DNA of 64,000 nt, from positions 17,067 to 81,066 of the forward strand of contig JAJPJB010000059.1 of assembly GCA_021324465.1 (NCBI GenBank), given 5' to 3'. A model generated the notes under the pieces. It did no database searches. It had not been told where the DNA came from and worked only from the letters and a program-made list of their open reading frames with translations. Position 1 is the first letter of the stretch, and the number at the start of each line of letters is the position of its first letter. Positions 53,613 through 62,207 of this stretch are shown here, in pieces. The stretch comes from Hyphomicrobiaceae bacterium. Its GTDB lineage: Bacteria; Pseudomonadota; Alphaproteobacteria; Rhizobiales; Xanthobacteraceae. The position numbers were made by a program, and so were the translations under genes.

Positions 53613-55106
53613 TCACGCGCGCGCCGCGGCTGCTTGCGCCATGAAGCGATCGAGTGCCGTCCTTTGCGCGTCCGAAAATCGTAGACCAAGCTTGGATCGA
53701 CGCCACAGCACGTCATCGGCAGTCTGTGCCCACTCCTTGGTCATCAGATAATGCAGCTCGGCGGCGGTGAGGTCTGCACCGAAGCGCTGACCGAGATCAT
53801 CGAGGGAAGTTGCTTTGCCGAGGACTTGATCGACACGCGTGCCATATGCTTCCACCAGCCGCCGCGCATGATCATCGGTGAGAAAGCGCCATTTGCGCTT
53901 GGTGCGCCCGAGCAAAATCGCAATCCCGTCATAGACGAAGTCGCCGCCCGGCAGCGGCTGCTGCGCGGTCCACGGCCGCGAATGCGGAAAGAAATGCGAA
54001 AGTCGCGCCATCGCATCCTCGGCAAGACGCCGATAGGTGGTGATCTTGCCCCCATAGATCGTCAGCAGCGGCGCTTGACCATGGCGCTCGTCGAGCATCA
54101 CCGCGTAGTCGCGGCCGATGTCTTGCGGCTTGCGTGCGCCGTCATCGTAGAGCGAGCGCACGCCGGCAAAGGCCCAAATCACGTCCGCAGCGCCAATTTC
54201 GGCGCGGAAATATTCATTGATGACACTGCACAGATAGTCGATTTCCTCACCGGTCGGCACCACCGTGGCCGGATCGCCGGAAAAGCTGCGGTCGGTCGTG
54301 CCAATCAGGGTAAAATCGCGCTGGAAAGGAATGGCGAAAACCACGCGGCCATCGATCGCCTGCAGGATATAGGCGCGATCGTGGTCATAGAGCTTTTTCA
54401 CGACGATATGCGTGCCCTTATCGAGCCGCAGCTGATGTTGCGGCTTGAGGCGCAGCGCCGTTTCGGCGAACAGTTCGCTCCATGCCCCGGTGGCATTGAC
54501 CAGGATGCGCGCGGTAATCACATCGCGCTGGCCTCGCGCATTGAGAATGAGCCGCCAAGCCTCGTGGCGTTCCGCGCGTATGCAGCGGGTGCGGGTGCGG
54601 ATCATGGCCCCGTGCTCCGCTGCATCAACCGCGTTGAGCACGACCAGCCGCGCATCGTCGGCAAAGCAATCGGAATATTCGAATGCGTGATGAAAGCGCG
54701 CCTTCAGCGGCAGGCCGGCGTTATCGGTCACGAGGTCGACTTGGCGCATCGGCGGCAAAATCTTGCGCCAGCCGAGCCAGTCATAAATGAACAGCCCGAT
54801 CCGCAACGTCACTGGCGAGCGTCGCGCCTCGTTGACCGGCAGCACGAAACGCAACGGGCGGATCAGATGCGGCGCTGCGCGCAATAGCACTTCGCGTTCA
54901 TGCAGCGCTTGGCGCACCAGTCGGAACGCGAAGTGTTCCAGATAACGCAAGCCGCCGTGAATCAGCTTCGATGATGCCGACGAGGTGCCGGAGGCGAGAT
55001 CGTTCTGCTCGATCAGCACCACCCGAAAGCCGCGGCCGGCCGCATCGCGCGCGATGCCGGCACCATTGATGCCCCCGCCAATGATGGCGAGATCGAAATC
55101 CGCCAC
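53613..55106 (-). CDS. glpD: aerobic glycerol-3-phosphate dehydrogenase
   Basis: The 497-residue flavoprotein has the FAD-binding motif DLAIIGGGINGAGIARDAAGRG at the start, then SGTSSASSKLIHGGLRYLE near residue 40 and GTTDRSFSGDP near 265. The C-terminal 140 residues form the usual helical cap (DDHARRLVEAYGTRVD, YLMTKEWAQTADDVLWRRSKLGL). It oxidises glycerol-3-phosphate to dihydroxyacetone phosphate at the inner membrane and reduces quinone. The GTG start follows the strong site GGAGGAGAGAATCA. It is divergent from a short-chain dehydrogenase gene. Confidence 0.95.
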   Translation of the reverse strand: MADFDLAIIGGGINGAGIARDAAGRGFRVVLIEQNDLASGTSSASSKLIHGGLRYLEHFAFRLVRQALHEREVLLRAAPHLIRPLRFVLPVNEARRSPVTLRIGLFIYDWLGWRKILPPMRQVDLVTDNAGLPLKARFHHAFEYSDCFADDARLVVLNAVDAAEHGAMIRTRTRCIRAERHEAWRLILNARGQRDVITARILVNATGAWSELFAETALRLKPQHQLRLDKGTHIVVKKLYDHDRAYILQAIDGRVVFAIPFQRDFTLIGTTDRSFSGDPATVVPTGEEIDYLCSVINEYFRAEIGAADVIWAFAGVRSLYDDGARKPQDIGRDYAVMLDERHGQAPLLTIYGGKITTYRRLAEDAMARLSHFFPHSRPWTAQQPLPGGDFVYDGIAILLGRTKRKWRFLTDDHARRLVEAYGTRVDQVLGKATSLDDLGQRFGADLTAAELHYLMTKEWAQTADDVLWRRSKLGLRFSDAQRTALDRFMAQAAAARA

Positions 55107-55182
55107 TGATTCTCTCCTCCGTTACTTTATCAAAGTCTCATGCCGGGCTTGCCTCGATCGCGGGAACAGTGAAGATACGAGC

Positions 55183-55878
55183 ATGGATTTTCACGATCGT
55201 CATGTCGTTGTCACCGGTGGCGCCGGCGCGCTTGGAACCGCGGTAGTTTCGACCCTGATCGAGGCCGGCGCTGTCTGTCACGTACCGTGCGTCGACGCGG
55301 CGGAAGCCGGGCGTTTTAGGCTGCGCGATCATAAGCAGGTAATCACCAGCGTCTCGGGCAGCCTCGCCGAGGAAGCCGCTGTCGGCCGCCTCTACCAGGG
55401 CATCGGCCGGCTGTGGGCCTCGATCCATATTGCCGGCGGCTTTGCAGCGGGTCCGCTTGCGGAGACCTCGTCCGCGACCATCCGCCAGCAAATCGACATG
55501 AACCTGATCAGCTGCATGCTGTGCTGCCGTGCGGCAGTCGGCGCCATGGCAGGCGCGGGCGGACGCATTGTCAATGTCGCGGCCCGCCCCGGCCTTGAGT
55601 GGCGGACCGGCGCCGGGATGACCGCATACACCGCCAGCAAGGCCGCGGTCGCTGCCTTCACCGCGGCGCTTGCCGAGGAGGTCGCAAAAGACGGCATTTT
55701 GGTCAACGCGGTCGCGCCGTCGATCATGGACACGCCGGCCAACCGGCAGGCGATGCCAAAGGCCGATTTCACGCTGTGGCCCACGGTCGAAGACGTCGCG
55801 GCCACGATCATGTTTCTCGCTTCACCCGATAATCGCGTGAGCCGCGGCGGCATCGTGCCGGTCTATGGAAAATCGTAG
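55183..55878 (+). CDS. short-chain dehydrogenase/reductase with atypical serine position
   Basis: The 231-residue protein has the SDR cofactor motif TGGAGALGTAVV (about 11-22) and the active-site YTASKAAV near residue 148. The catalytic Ser normally found 12 to 14 residues before that Tyr is not evident: the strand reads IVNVAARPGLEWRTGAGMTAY. Some SDR subfamilies with NVAA are known to be intact genes, so this is a variant, not a broken gene. Substrate unknown. The ATG at 55183 is preferred over a longer frame from 54985 that runs through glpD's promoter. Confidence 0.82.
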   Translation: MDFHDRHVVVTGGAGALGTAVVSTLIEAGAVCHVPCVDAAEAGRFRLRDHKQVITSVSGSLAEEAAVGRLYQGIGRLWASIHIAGGFAAGPLAETSSATIRQQIDMNLISCMLCCRAAVGAMAGAGGRIVNVAARPGLEWRTGAGMTAYTASKAAVAAFTAALAEEVAKDGILVNAVAPSIMDTPANRQAMPKADFTLWPTVEDVAATIMFLASPDNRVSRGGIVPVYGKS

Positions 55879-55891
55879 GAATGCGCTCTTG

Positions 55892-55965
55892 CGTCATGGC
55901 GAGCGGAGCGAGGCAATCCGGGCGCCACCTCCATTATGTTTGTCGCCTTGCTCCCGGTGGCGACG
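55892..55965. repeat. dispersed repeat resembling CGTCATTGCGAGCG elements
   Basis: CGTCATGGCGAGCGGAGCGA at 55892 and the inverse-oriented TTGTCGCCTTGCTCCCGGTG at about 55940 form imperfect arms. It resembles widespread intergenic elements of alphaproteobacteria that read CGTCATTGCGAGCGNAGCGA. It fills the gap between two convergent genes and could terminate transcription. Confidence 0.45.
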
Positions 55966-55969
55966 AGCT

Positions 55970-56383
55970 TCAATATCCCGGCCAAAGCCCGGGCGTCGCC
56001 AGCTCCACAAGGTGCCCATCGGGATCGCGAAAATAGATGCTCTCGCCGCCGCGCGGCCATCGGGTGCGGCCTTCGATCGCGATATCCGCCGCCTGCAGTC
56101 GGGCCTCCCAGCTTTCTCGTTCCGCGGCGGCGATCGAAAATGCAACATGTACCGGGCCATGGCCATCATGCGGGGGAATGGTGCCGCCGGGCAAATGCAC
56201 GGTCTCAAGCGAACGGCCGCGCAGGAAGAGCAGCAGCACACCGCGGCCGCGCACGTCGTAGGCGCATAGCCGCTGATCGCGATAAATGCCGTTCAGCCCG
56301 AGCACCTGCTCATAGAACGGACAGGCGCGGGCAAAGTCATCAACATAGAGCACGGTTTCAAGAATGCCGAGGATCGTGGGCAT
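55970..56383 (-). CDS. VOC (glyoxalase/bleomycin-resistance) family protein
   Basis: The 137-residue protein has the paired beta-alpha-beta-beta-beta modules of the VOC fold: ILETVLYVDDFARACPFYEQVLGL near the start, GPVHVAFSIA near residue 82 and SIYFRDPDGHLVELATPGLWPGY at the end. Metal ligands His and Glu in these blocks are plausible. The family includes glyoxalase, dioxygenase-like and resistance proteins. The ATG at 56383 has GAGGTG upstream. A 231-base gene-free gap follows to the next gene. Confidence 0.9.
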   Translation of the reverse strand: MPTILGILETVLYVDDFARACPFYEQVLGLNGIYRDQRLCAYDVRGRGVLLLFLRGRSLETVHLPGGTIPPHDGHGPVHVAFSIAAAERESWEARLQAADIAIEGRTRWPRGGESIYFRDPDGHLVELATPGLWPGY

Positions 56384-56615
56384 GGAGCACCTCATGGCGC
56401 GTCATTTCGGAGCGAAGCCGACGGATCTGCGCGAAGCGGGCGGTGTGATGACGGGTCGGGCGAAGCGCCCGCTGTCCACAATCACGATTGCTGAGTGTTC
56501 TGCACCGACTGCGATTATCGATTCCGGACTTGCCGCTAAGCCGACTTTCGCGACTTCGACATAAAAATAACGATCTCGGGCAAGCCAGGATCGTTGGCAA
56601 GCCGGAAGTGACGGA

Positions 56616-57977
56616 CTAGCCCGCAACCGGTACGACTTCGCGCGCCGGCGTTGTGACCAGGCGGCTTACGGCACTCGAAGCGACAATCGTGCGCTGCTGC
56701 GCATAGGCCTCGTGATTGCGCTCGATGTAATCAAGATCATAGAGATAGTTCACCATCAGGCCGTAAGATTGCTTCAACGCGCGCTCCGACGTATCGGCGA
56801 GCCAGTCGAGCCGTTCAAGCCGCGCGCCATTGCCCAGATGGAAGCGCGCCACGGCATCGACCGGCAAGCCGCGCTTGTTGCGGCCGCGCAAATAATACCA
56901 GGCAGCGGCGCGCAGAAACGGCTCGCGGATCTTCTCCGCCAGTTCTGGCATGCGCCACCACCCCTCGGTATCCAGGCCGGCAAGCGTCTCACGGTCATCA
57001 TCGTCGAGAACAATGGAGCCGGAATTGACCCGCTCACGGCGGAGCCAGTCGGCGAAATTCGGCGCCGGCGACAGCGTGACGAAGGTCGTAACGCGCGGCA
57101 CTTCGCGCGAGACTTCCTCGACGACTTGCTTGATCAGGAAGTGGCCGAACGTCACGCCGGCAAGCCCGCGCTGGCAATTGGTGATGGAATAGAATACGGC
57201 CGTGGTGGCACGCTGCGGCTGGACCGGCTCGCGCTTGTCGGACAGGATCGGCGCGATCGCGCCGGGGATTTCGCGTGTCAGAGCCACTTCGACGAAGATC
57301 AAGGGCTCGTCGACCAGGGCCGGATGAAAAAAGGCGTAGCAGCGCCGATCTGGCGGATCGATGCGGCGGCGCAGATCGTCCCAGTCCTGGATCTCGTGCA
57401 CGGCCTCATAGCGGATGATCTTTTCCAGGATCGCCGCCGAGGTCGACCAGTCGATCCGGCGCAACACCAGGAAGCCGCGGTTGAACCAGGACGAGAACAA
57501 ATGGACGAAATCGCTGTCGATGACGGCGAGGTCATCGCGATGCGCCATAGCGTCGAGCAGTTGCTCGCGCATACGTACCAGCGCAGCGGTGCCGCCGGGG
57601 GCCAGGTTGAGTCGGCGAAACAGCTCAAGCCGGCGCGGCTCGCTGGCGCGGTGCAAGTCGGCAGCGTTTTCAGGCGTCGGTGCCGATTTGTAGGCGGCGA
57701 TGGCGCGGTCGATCCGCGCCTGATCATGGCCGAAGGTGGTGGCCAGCGCCTCAAAGAAACCGATGCGCGGTCCGATTGTAGAATCGGCATAGCGTGCCAG
57801 GATCTCCTGGGCGAGCGCCACCCCGGAGGCTTCGCCGCGGCCGGACAGCAGCGCCTCGCATTGTTCGATGAGGCTCGCCGAACGCTCATGCGCTGGCTCC
57901 CGCCGCTCGCGCTTGATCAGCGCGCGGCTGCGCTCGGCGATGCTTTGCAGCATCTCGCTGAAGAAGGAAGTGTTCAC
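56616..57977 (-). CDS. malonyl-CoA decarboxylase
   Basis: The 453-residue protein matches malonyl-CoA decarboxylase along its length: the helical N-terminal domain and then FVEVALTREIPGAIAPILSD, TTAVFYSITNCQRGLAGVTFG and VTTFVTLSPAPNFADWLR (about 310-330), with the catalytic Ser and His of the GNAT-like C-terminal domain in this region. It converts malonyl-CoA to acetyl-CoA and CO2, for malonate use or to control malonyl-CoA level. The start is a GTG. It is divergent from a CaiB-type CoA-transferase at 58182, which might load malonate onto CoA (inferred). Confidence 0.93.
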   Translation of the reverse strand: MNTSFFSEMLQSIAERSRALIKRERREPAHERSASLIEQCEALLSGRGEASGVALAQEILARYADSTIGPRIGFFEALATTFGHDQARIDRAIAAYKSAPTPENAADLHRASEPRRLELFRRLNLAPGGTAALVRMREQLLDAMAHRDDLAVIDSDFVHLFSSWFNRGFLVLRRIDWSTSAAILEKIIRYEAVHEIQDWDDLRRRIDPPDRRCYAFFHPALVDEPLIFVEVALTREIPGAIAPILSDKREPVQPQRATTAVFYSITNCQRGLAGVTFGHFLIKQVVEEVSREVPRVTTFVTLSPAPNFADWLRRERVNSGSIVLDDDDRETLAGLDTEGWWRMPELAEKIREPFLRAAAWYYLRGRNKRGLPVDAVARFHLGNGARLERLDWLADTSERALKQSYGLMVNYLYDLDYIERNHEAYAQQRTIVASSAVSRLVTTPAREVVPVAG

Positions 57978-58181
57978 CGCTTCGTTCCCATCCGGCTCTG
58001 TGTAGCTAATGATCGGCTAACGCCGTGACAAGCTAGGCAAAAAAGTAAAGCATTATAGATAAACGAGCCTTCCAAAACCCTAAACCCAGGGTGCGCCGGC
58101 CCCGGGCAGTTGGGCTTCTGGACAAATTTCCGCTGCTTTGCCAGTTAGGCGCCCTCTGCCGCGTCGTCAGGAGTGAAGATC

Positions 58182-59369
58182 ATGCCGGGTCAATCGAAAC
58201 AGGGTCCATTAGCTGGAGTGCGTGTCCTGGAACTGGCCCGGATCCTGGCCGGGCCGTGGGCGGGCCAAATTCTTGCCGATCTGGGCGCCGACGTGATCAA
58301 GGTCGAGCGCGCCGGTACCGGCGACGACACCCGCGCCTGGGGCCCGCCCTTCGTCCCGGCCGCCGATGGCGGCCATTTGAGCTCGGCCTATTTCCACAGC
58401 GCCAATCACGGCAAACGCTCGATCGAGGTCGACTTGGCTAGCGCCGAGGGGCAGCGCTTGGTCAAAAAGCTCGCGACGCGTTCCGACGTGCTGATCGAAA
58501 ATTTCAAGGTCGGGGGCCTCGCCAAATTCGGTCTGGACTACAAGAGTCTGGCACCACTCTGTCCGCGCCTGGTCTATTGCTCTGTTACCGGTTTCGGCCA
58601 GACCGGACCCGCCGCTTCACGCGCCGGCTATGATCTGATGGCGCAAGGCATCGGCGGTTTGATGGGACTCACCGGCACGGCCGATGGCGAGCCGATGCGC
58701 TGCGGCGTCGCGGTCTCGGATATCTTCTCCGGCGTCTATTCCGTAGTTGGCATCCTGGCGGCTCTGCTGCGGCGCGAGAGGACCGGCAAAGGCGGCTATG
58801 TCGATACGGCCTTGGTCGATTCCACGGTCGGCGTCCTGTCGTTCCAGGCGTTGAACTATCTGGTATCGGGCGAAATCCCCAAGCGCATCGGCAACACCCA
58901 TCCCAATTTGGTGCCCTATCAGGAATTTCCGGTCGCCGACGGACGCATCATAATCGCCACCGGCAATGATGGGCAATTTATCAAGCTGTGCGGCATCCTG
59001 GGCGAGCCGCAACTCGCCGAAGTCGAAGCCTACAAGGACAACAAGGGGCGGCTGGCGCATCGCGCTGAACTCGTCGGCAAAATCTCCGCGCTTACCAGGC
59101 GATTTAAGCGCGATGAGCTCTTGCCGAAACTCGAAAATGCCGGCATTCCCGCCGGCCCCATCAACGACCTCGAGCAGGTGTTTAGCGATCCCCAGATCGT
59201 GCATCGCGGCATGAAGATCGAGCTGAAAAGCGATGCGGCGAAAGGTGGCACGATTCCCGGCCTGCGCACGCCGATCATTCTCGACGAACAGCCGATGGCG
59301 TCGGAGCGTCCGGCGCCGCGGCTCGGCGAACACACCGCTGAGATTTTGCGCGAGATTGGCGAGCGATAG
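58182..59369 (+). CDS. CaiB/BaiF (class III) CoA-transferase
   Basis: The 395-residue protein has the family pattern LAGVRVLELARILAGPWAGQ near residue 10, DVIKVERAGTGDDTRAWGPP, then SVTGFGQTGPAASRAGYDLM near residue 140, where Asp is the catalytic nucleophile, and GNTHPNLVPYQEF near 235. Class III transferases move CoA between carboxylic acids. AGGAG gives the ATG at 58182; a GTG at 58173 is less likely. It is divergent from malonyl-CoA decarboxylase, so malonate or a related diacid is one candidate substrate. Confidence 0.92.
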   Translation: MPGQSKQGPLAGVRVLELARILAGPWAGQILADLGADVIKVERAGTGDDTRAWGPPFVPAADGGHLSSAYFHSANHGKRSIEVDLASAEGQRLVKKLATRSDVLIENFKVGGLAKFGLDYKSLAPLCPRLVYCSVTGFGQTGPAASRAGYDLMAQGIGGLMGLTGTADGEPMRCGVAVSDIFSGVYSVVGILAALLRRERTGKGGYVDTALVDSTVGVLSFQALNYLVSGEIPKRIGNTHPNLVPYQEFPVADGRIIIATGNDGQFIKLCGILGEPQLAEVEAYKDNKGRLAHRAELVGKISALTRRFKRDELLPKLENAGIPAGPINDLEQVFSDPQIVHRGMKIELKSDAAKGGTIPGLRTPIILDEQPMASERPAPRLGEHTAEILREIGER

Positions 59370-59372
59370 GCT

Positions 59373-59609
59373 TCAGCGCCGGCTGGCGCTGTCCAGCACC
59401 GCCGCGCCGATCAGGACGCCGATGCCGAGCGCAACCGCAAGTGCGAGCAGCGGCCGGTCTTCGACCTGATCGCTCATTCTTGTCAAAGCACTTCTGCCGT
59501 AATTGGAGCCGAGTCTGTCTGCGTCGCCGGGAAAAGCCGGTTTGCCGCCTTCACCGCGACGACCCGACCCGCAGCCGACATTACTAAATCCTTTACCGGG
59601 ACCTGCCAT
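59373..59609 (-). CDS. small single-pass membrane protein
   Basis: The 78-residue protein has a polar Gly-rich N-terminal half and a C-terminal membrane helix, DRPLLALAVALGIGVLIGAAVL, resembling the ends of ElaB/YqjD-type ribosome- or membrane-associated proteins. AAAGGACAAT precedes the ATG at 59609; an internal ATG at 59477 would give only 34 residues. Its stop is four bases from the convergent CoA-transferase stop. Function unknown. Confidence 0.6.
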   Translation of the reverse strand: MAGPGKGFSNVGCGSGRRGEGGKPAFPGDADRLGSNYGRSALTRMSDQVEDRPLLALAVALGIGVLIGAAVLDSASRR

Positions 59610-59690
59610 ATTGTCCTTTGCAGGCTAGCAGCGGCACGCGCGGCCCAGAATTTGCTTGGTCAAGGCTTAAGTCACTTTGAGGAGCACGAG

Positions 59691-59846
59691 ATGCCCAATC
59701 GCGGCGAACTTGCAATGCCGGTAAGGCCCGCGCAATTCGAGGCCACGGACGCTTGGATGATAATCGGCTTTTGCGCCATCGGCTGGCTGATGTCGATCAG
59801 TCTTGGTGCATCCATGCTCGGCACTCTGCCACGACTGCCGTGGTAG
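59691..59846 (+). CDS. small membrane protein, 51 residues
   Basis: GAGGAGCACGAG precedes the ATG at 59691. The product has a polar start (MPNRGELAMPVRPAQFEATD) and one membrane helix, AWMIIGFCAIGWLMSISLG. It is divergent from the other small membrane gene across an 81-base gap. Function unknown. The upstream in-frame start at 59652 is unlikely because the ribosome site lies after it. Confidence 0.6.
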   Translation: MPNRGELAMPVRPAQFEATDAWMIIGFCAIGWLMSISLGASMLGTLPRLPW

Positions 59847-59858
59847 GCTGGAGCTTGG

Positions 59859-62042
59859 TCATCCAACTGCCTGCTGGCGCGGCGGCGTTTCTTCGGAAGC
59901 ATCTTGCGCATTGCGTGCTTCGCGCAAAGCGCTCTCCAGCGCGGCCAGATTGTACGGCTTCTGCAGCACATCAAAACCGCGACGCAGCGCGTCCTGTGCG
60001 CTCGAACTGTAACCGGTGGTGAGCAGCACCGGCAGCTTTGGATAGAGCCGGCGTACCGCTTCAGCGAGTTCGAGCCCGTTCATCCCGCCGGGCATCAAAA
60101 TGTCCGAGAAGACGAGATCGACGTCGCCGGTACTTTCGAGCAGATCGAGCGCAGGCTGGGCGCCGGCGGCGTGCCGAACCTGGTAGCCGAGCTGCTCCAG
60201 ATAGACCCTGGCGACTTCGGCAACCTCGACATTATCCTCGACCAAGAGCACCGTGCCGGAGACCGGCGCGACGCTTGCCGCTTCGACGTCTTGGCGTGGC
60301 CGCGTCGGCGCCTCCCAGGTCTGCGGCAGAAACAGCGTCACCGCAGTACCGCGGCGCGTCGAGGTGGTGATGCTGGCGGCGCCGCCCGACTGGCGCGCGA
60401 AACCGTAGACCTGGCTCAAGCCCAGGCCGGTGCCTTTGCCTACCTCCTTGGTGGTGAAGAACGGCTCGAACACCCGCGGCAGCACTTCGGGCGGAATGCC
60501 CGTCCCGGTATCGGCGACGCGCACGGCGACGAATTCGCCGCTCAAGCCTTCTTCAGCGGCCTGGCCACGCATAACCACGGGCTTCGCTGTAATCGTCAGC
60601 GTGCCGCCGGACGGCATGGCGTCGCGCGCATTGAAGGCGAGATTGAGCATCGCGAGCTCGAATTCGCTGGGATCGACTTTGACATAGCATGGGCGATGCG
60701 GAACGATGACCCGGATGACGATGTCGCCGCGCAGCGAGCGACTAAGCATGTCCTTGATGGCGGGCAATTCTTCGGCGAGGTCGATCACGCTCGGCTGCAG
60801 CATCTGCCGCCGTGAGAAGGCGAGCAATTGCCGTGTCAGGCTTTCGCCGCGCTCGGTCGCGTTGGCGATGGTATCGAGGAGCTGATTTTCCTTCTCGCCG
60901 GCGACAAGGCGGCGCAGCCGCTGCGCGGTGCCGCTGATGATCATCAAGAGGTTGTTGAAGTCGTGCGCAACCCCGCCGGTCAACTGGCCGATGGCTTCGA
61001 GCCGCTGCGCCTGACGCAGCGCGTCTTCCGCCATTTCCCGGCGCTCCGCTTCTTCATGCAGGCGTTCGGTACGCTTGAGCGCGATCCACAACACACCGAA
61101 TAAGAGCACTGTCGCCGGCAGCCCGAAAATCAGATTGCCGCCCATGTCCGACAGCCATTCGGCGCGGATGGTCGAAACCTTTGTGCCGGCGAGCGCGAAG
61201 ACCGGATAGCCTTGGAGCTTGCGAAAGCCGACCCGCCGCGGCACGCCATCGACCTCCGAAGTGACGCTGAACAATCCACGCACCTCGCCGCCATCGATCA
61301 GTTTTCTTAGCGCGCTCTGCGGGCTTAAGCGCCGCGCGCGCAGTTTTTCATCGGCCGGATAACGCGCCAGGATGGCCCCGTCGGCGCGGGTCAGCGAATA
61401 AAAATTGCCCGGCGTTTGATTGATCAGCGCGTAAAAGTTCTCGAAATAGGCCGGCCGCACCGCGACGGCGATGATGCCGCGAAATGTGCCATCCTCCGAG
61501 TCCAGACGGTGCGACAAATCGAAGAAGTCGCCGCCGACATTCGACAGCTGTGGCGTGCGCACATCGCTGACGTAAGTGCCAGCATCCTCGCTCGCCTGCG
61601 CCTTGAAATAATCGCGCTGGGAGAGATCGGCGTCGAGCTTGACCCAAGGAAGCACGCTCGAGGCCAGCGGATGGCCGTCGGGTCCGACCAGCACGATCGC
61701 CTGCAGTTGCGGCATGACGCCGGCGATCCGTTCAAGGCGCTTGTGTAGAGCGGGTTGCGCGGCGCGGATCTGCGCGCTCGACATGCCGCGGACGATCTCG
61801 TCGACTTCGGCGAAAGTCCGGTCGACAGTCTCGAAGACTTTGAGCGCCTGTTCCTGCATAACGTCGAGCGAGCGATTGATGCGCTCGTCGCTGGCGGCTT
61901 GGATATCGCGATAACTGACCCAAGACGCATAGATGAATATCGCCGCCGGACCGACCAGCGACGCAATCATCATCAGTTTCAGCAGACGAACTGCCGATTC
62001 CCGTGCCGTGCTCATCGACTGCGAGTTTCGCCGTCTTTTCAC
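59859..62042 (-). CDS. Cache-domain hybrid histidine kinase with receiver
   Basis: The 727-residue protein has a membrane helix (about 22-42), a periplasmic double Cache-type sensor (about 45-295, with WVKLDADLSQRDYFKAQASE near 130), a second helix (about 305-325), a HisKA domain with GGVAHDFNNLLMI near 370, an ATPase domain with NLAFNARDAMPSGG and GTGLGLSQVYG, and a receiver with Asp in LVFSDILMPGGMNG near 660. It likely senses a small organic ligand outside the inner membrane and could pass phosphate to a separate regulator. The frame starts at a GTG at 62042; the ATG at 62015 is possible. The kinase core closely resembles that of the hybrid kinase at 5094. Confidence 0.9.
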   Translation of the reverse strand: MKRRRNSQSMSTARESAVRLLKLMMIASLVGPAAIFIYASWVSYRDIQAASDERINRSLDVMQEQALKVFETVDRTFAEVDEIVRGMSSAQIRAAQPALHKRLERIAGVMPQLQAIVLVGPDGHPLASSVLPWVKLDADLSQRDYFKAQASEDAGTYVSDVRTPQLSNVGGDFFDLSHRLDSEDGTFRGIIAVAVRPAYFENFYALINQTPGNFYSLTRADGAILARYPADEKLRARRLSPQSALRKLIDGGEVRGLFSVTSEVDGVPRRVGFRKLQGYPVFALAGTKVSTIRAEWLSDMGGNLIFGLPATVLLFGVLWIALKRTERLHEEAERREMAEDALRQAQRLEAIGQLTGGVAHDFNNLLMIISGTAQRLRRLVAGEKENQLLDTIANATERGESLTRQLLAFSRRQMLQPSVIDLAEELPAIKDMLSRSLRGDIVIRVIVPHRPCYVKVDPSEFELAMLNLAFNARDAMPSGGTLTITAKPVVMRGQAAEEGLSGEFVAVRVADTGTGIPPEVLPRVFEPFFTTKEVGKGTGLGLSQVYGFARQSGGAASITTSTRRGTAVTLFLPQTWEAPTRPRQDVEAASVAPVSGTVLLVEDNVEVAEVARVYLEQLGYQVRHAAGAQPALDLLESTGDVDLVFSDILMPGGMNGLELAEAVRRLYPKLPVLLTTGYSSSAQDALRRGFDVLQKPYNLAALESALREARNAQDASEETPPRQQAVG

Positions 62043-62207
62043 GGCGCCACTGTTCCACGCCTATCAGGCGTGAACGAGGCGTCGATTTGCCATCTTACAT
62101 TGCAATTTCGTGACCCGCGCGTGAAGGGCAATCTTTGACTTATCGAAAATTGCCGGGATTTTGCCCTATTTCCACGCCAACCGCGGCGCGGCGCATCTGC
62201 GCACACA

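Noticed and set aside
53751..54887. 378-residue plus-strand frame
   Set aside because: Antisense shadow of glpD.
56712..58028. 438-residue plus-strand frame
   Set aside because: Antisense shadow of malonyl-CoA decarboxylase.
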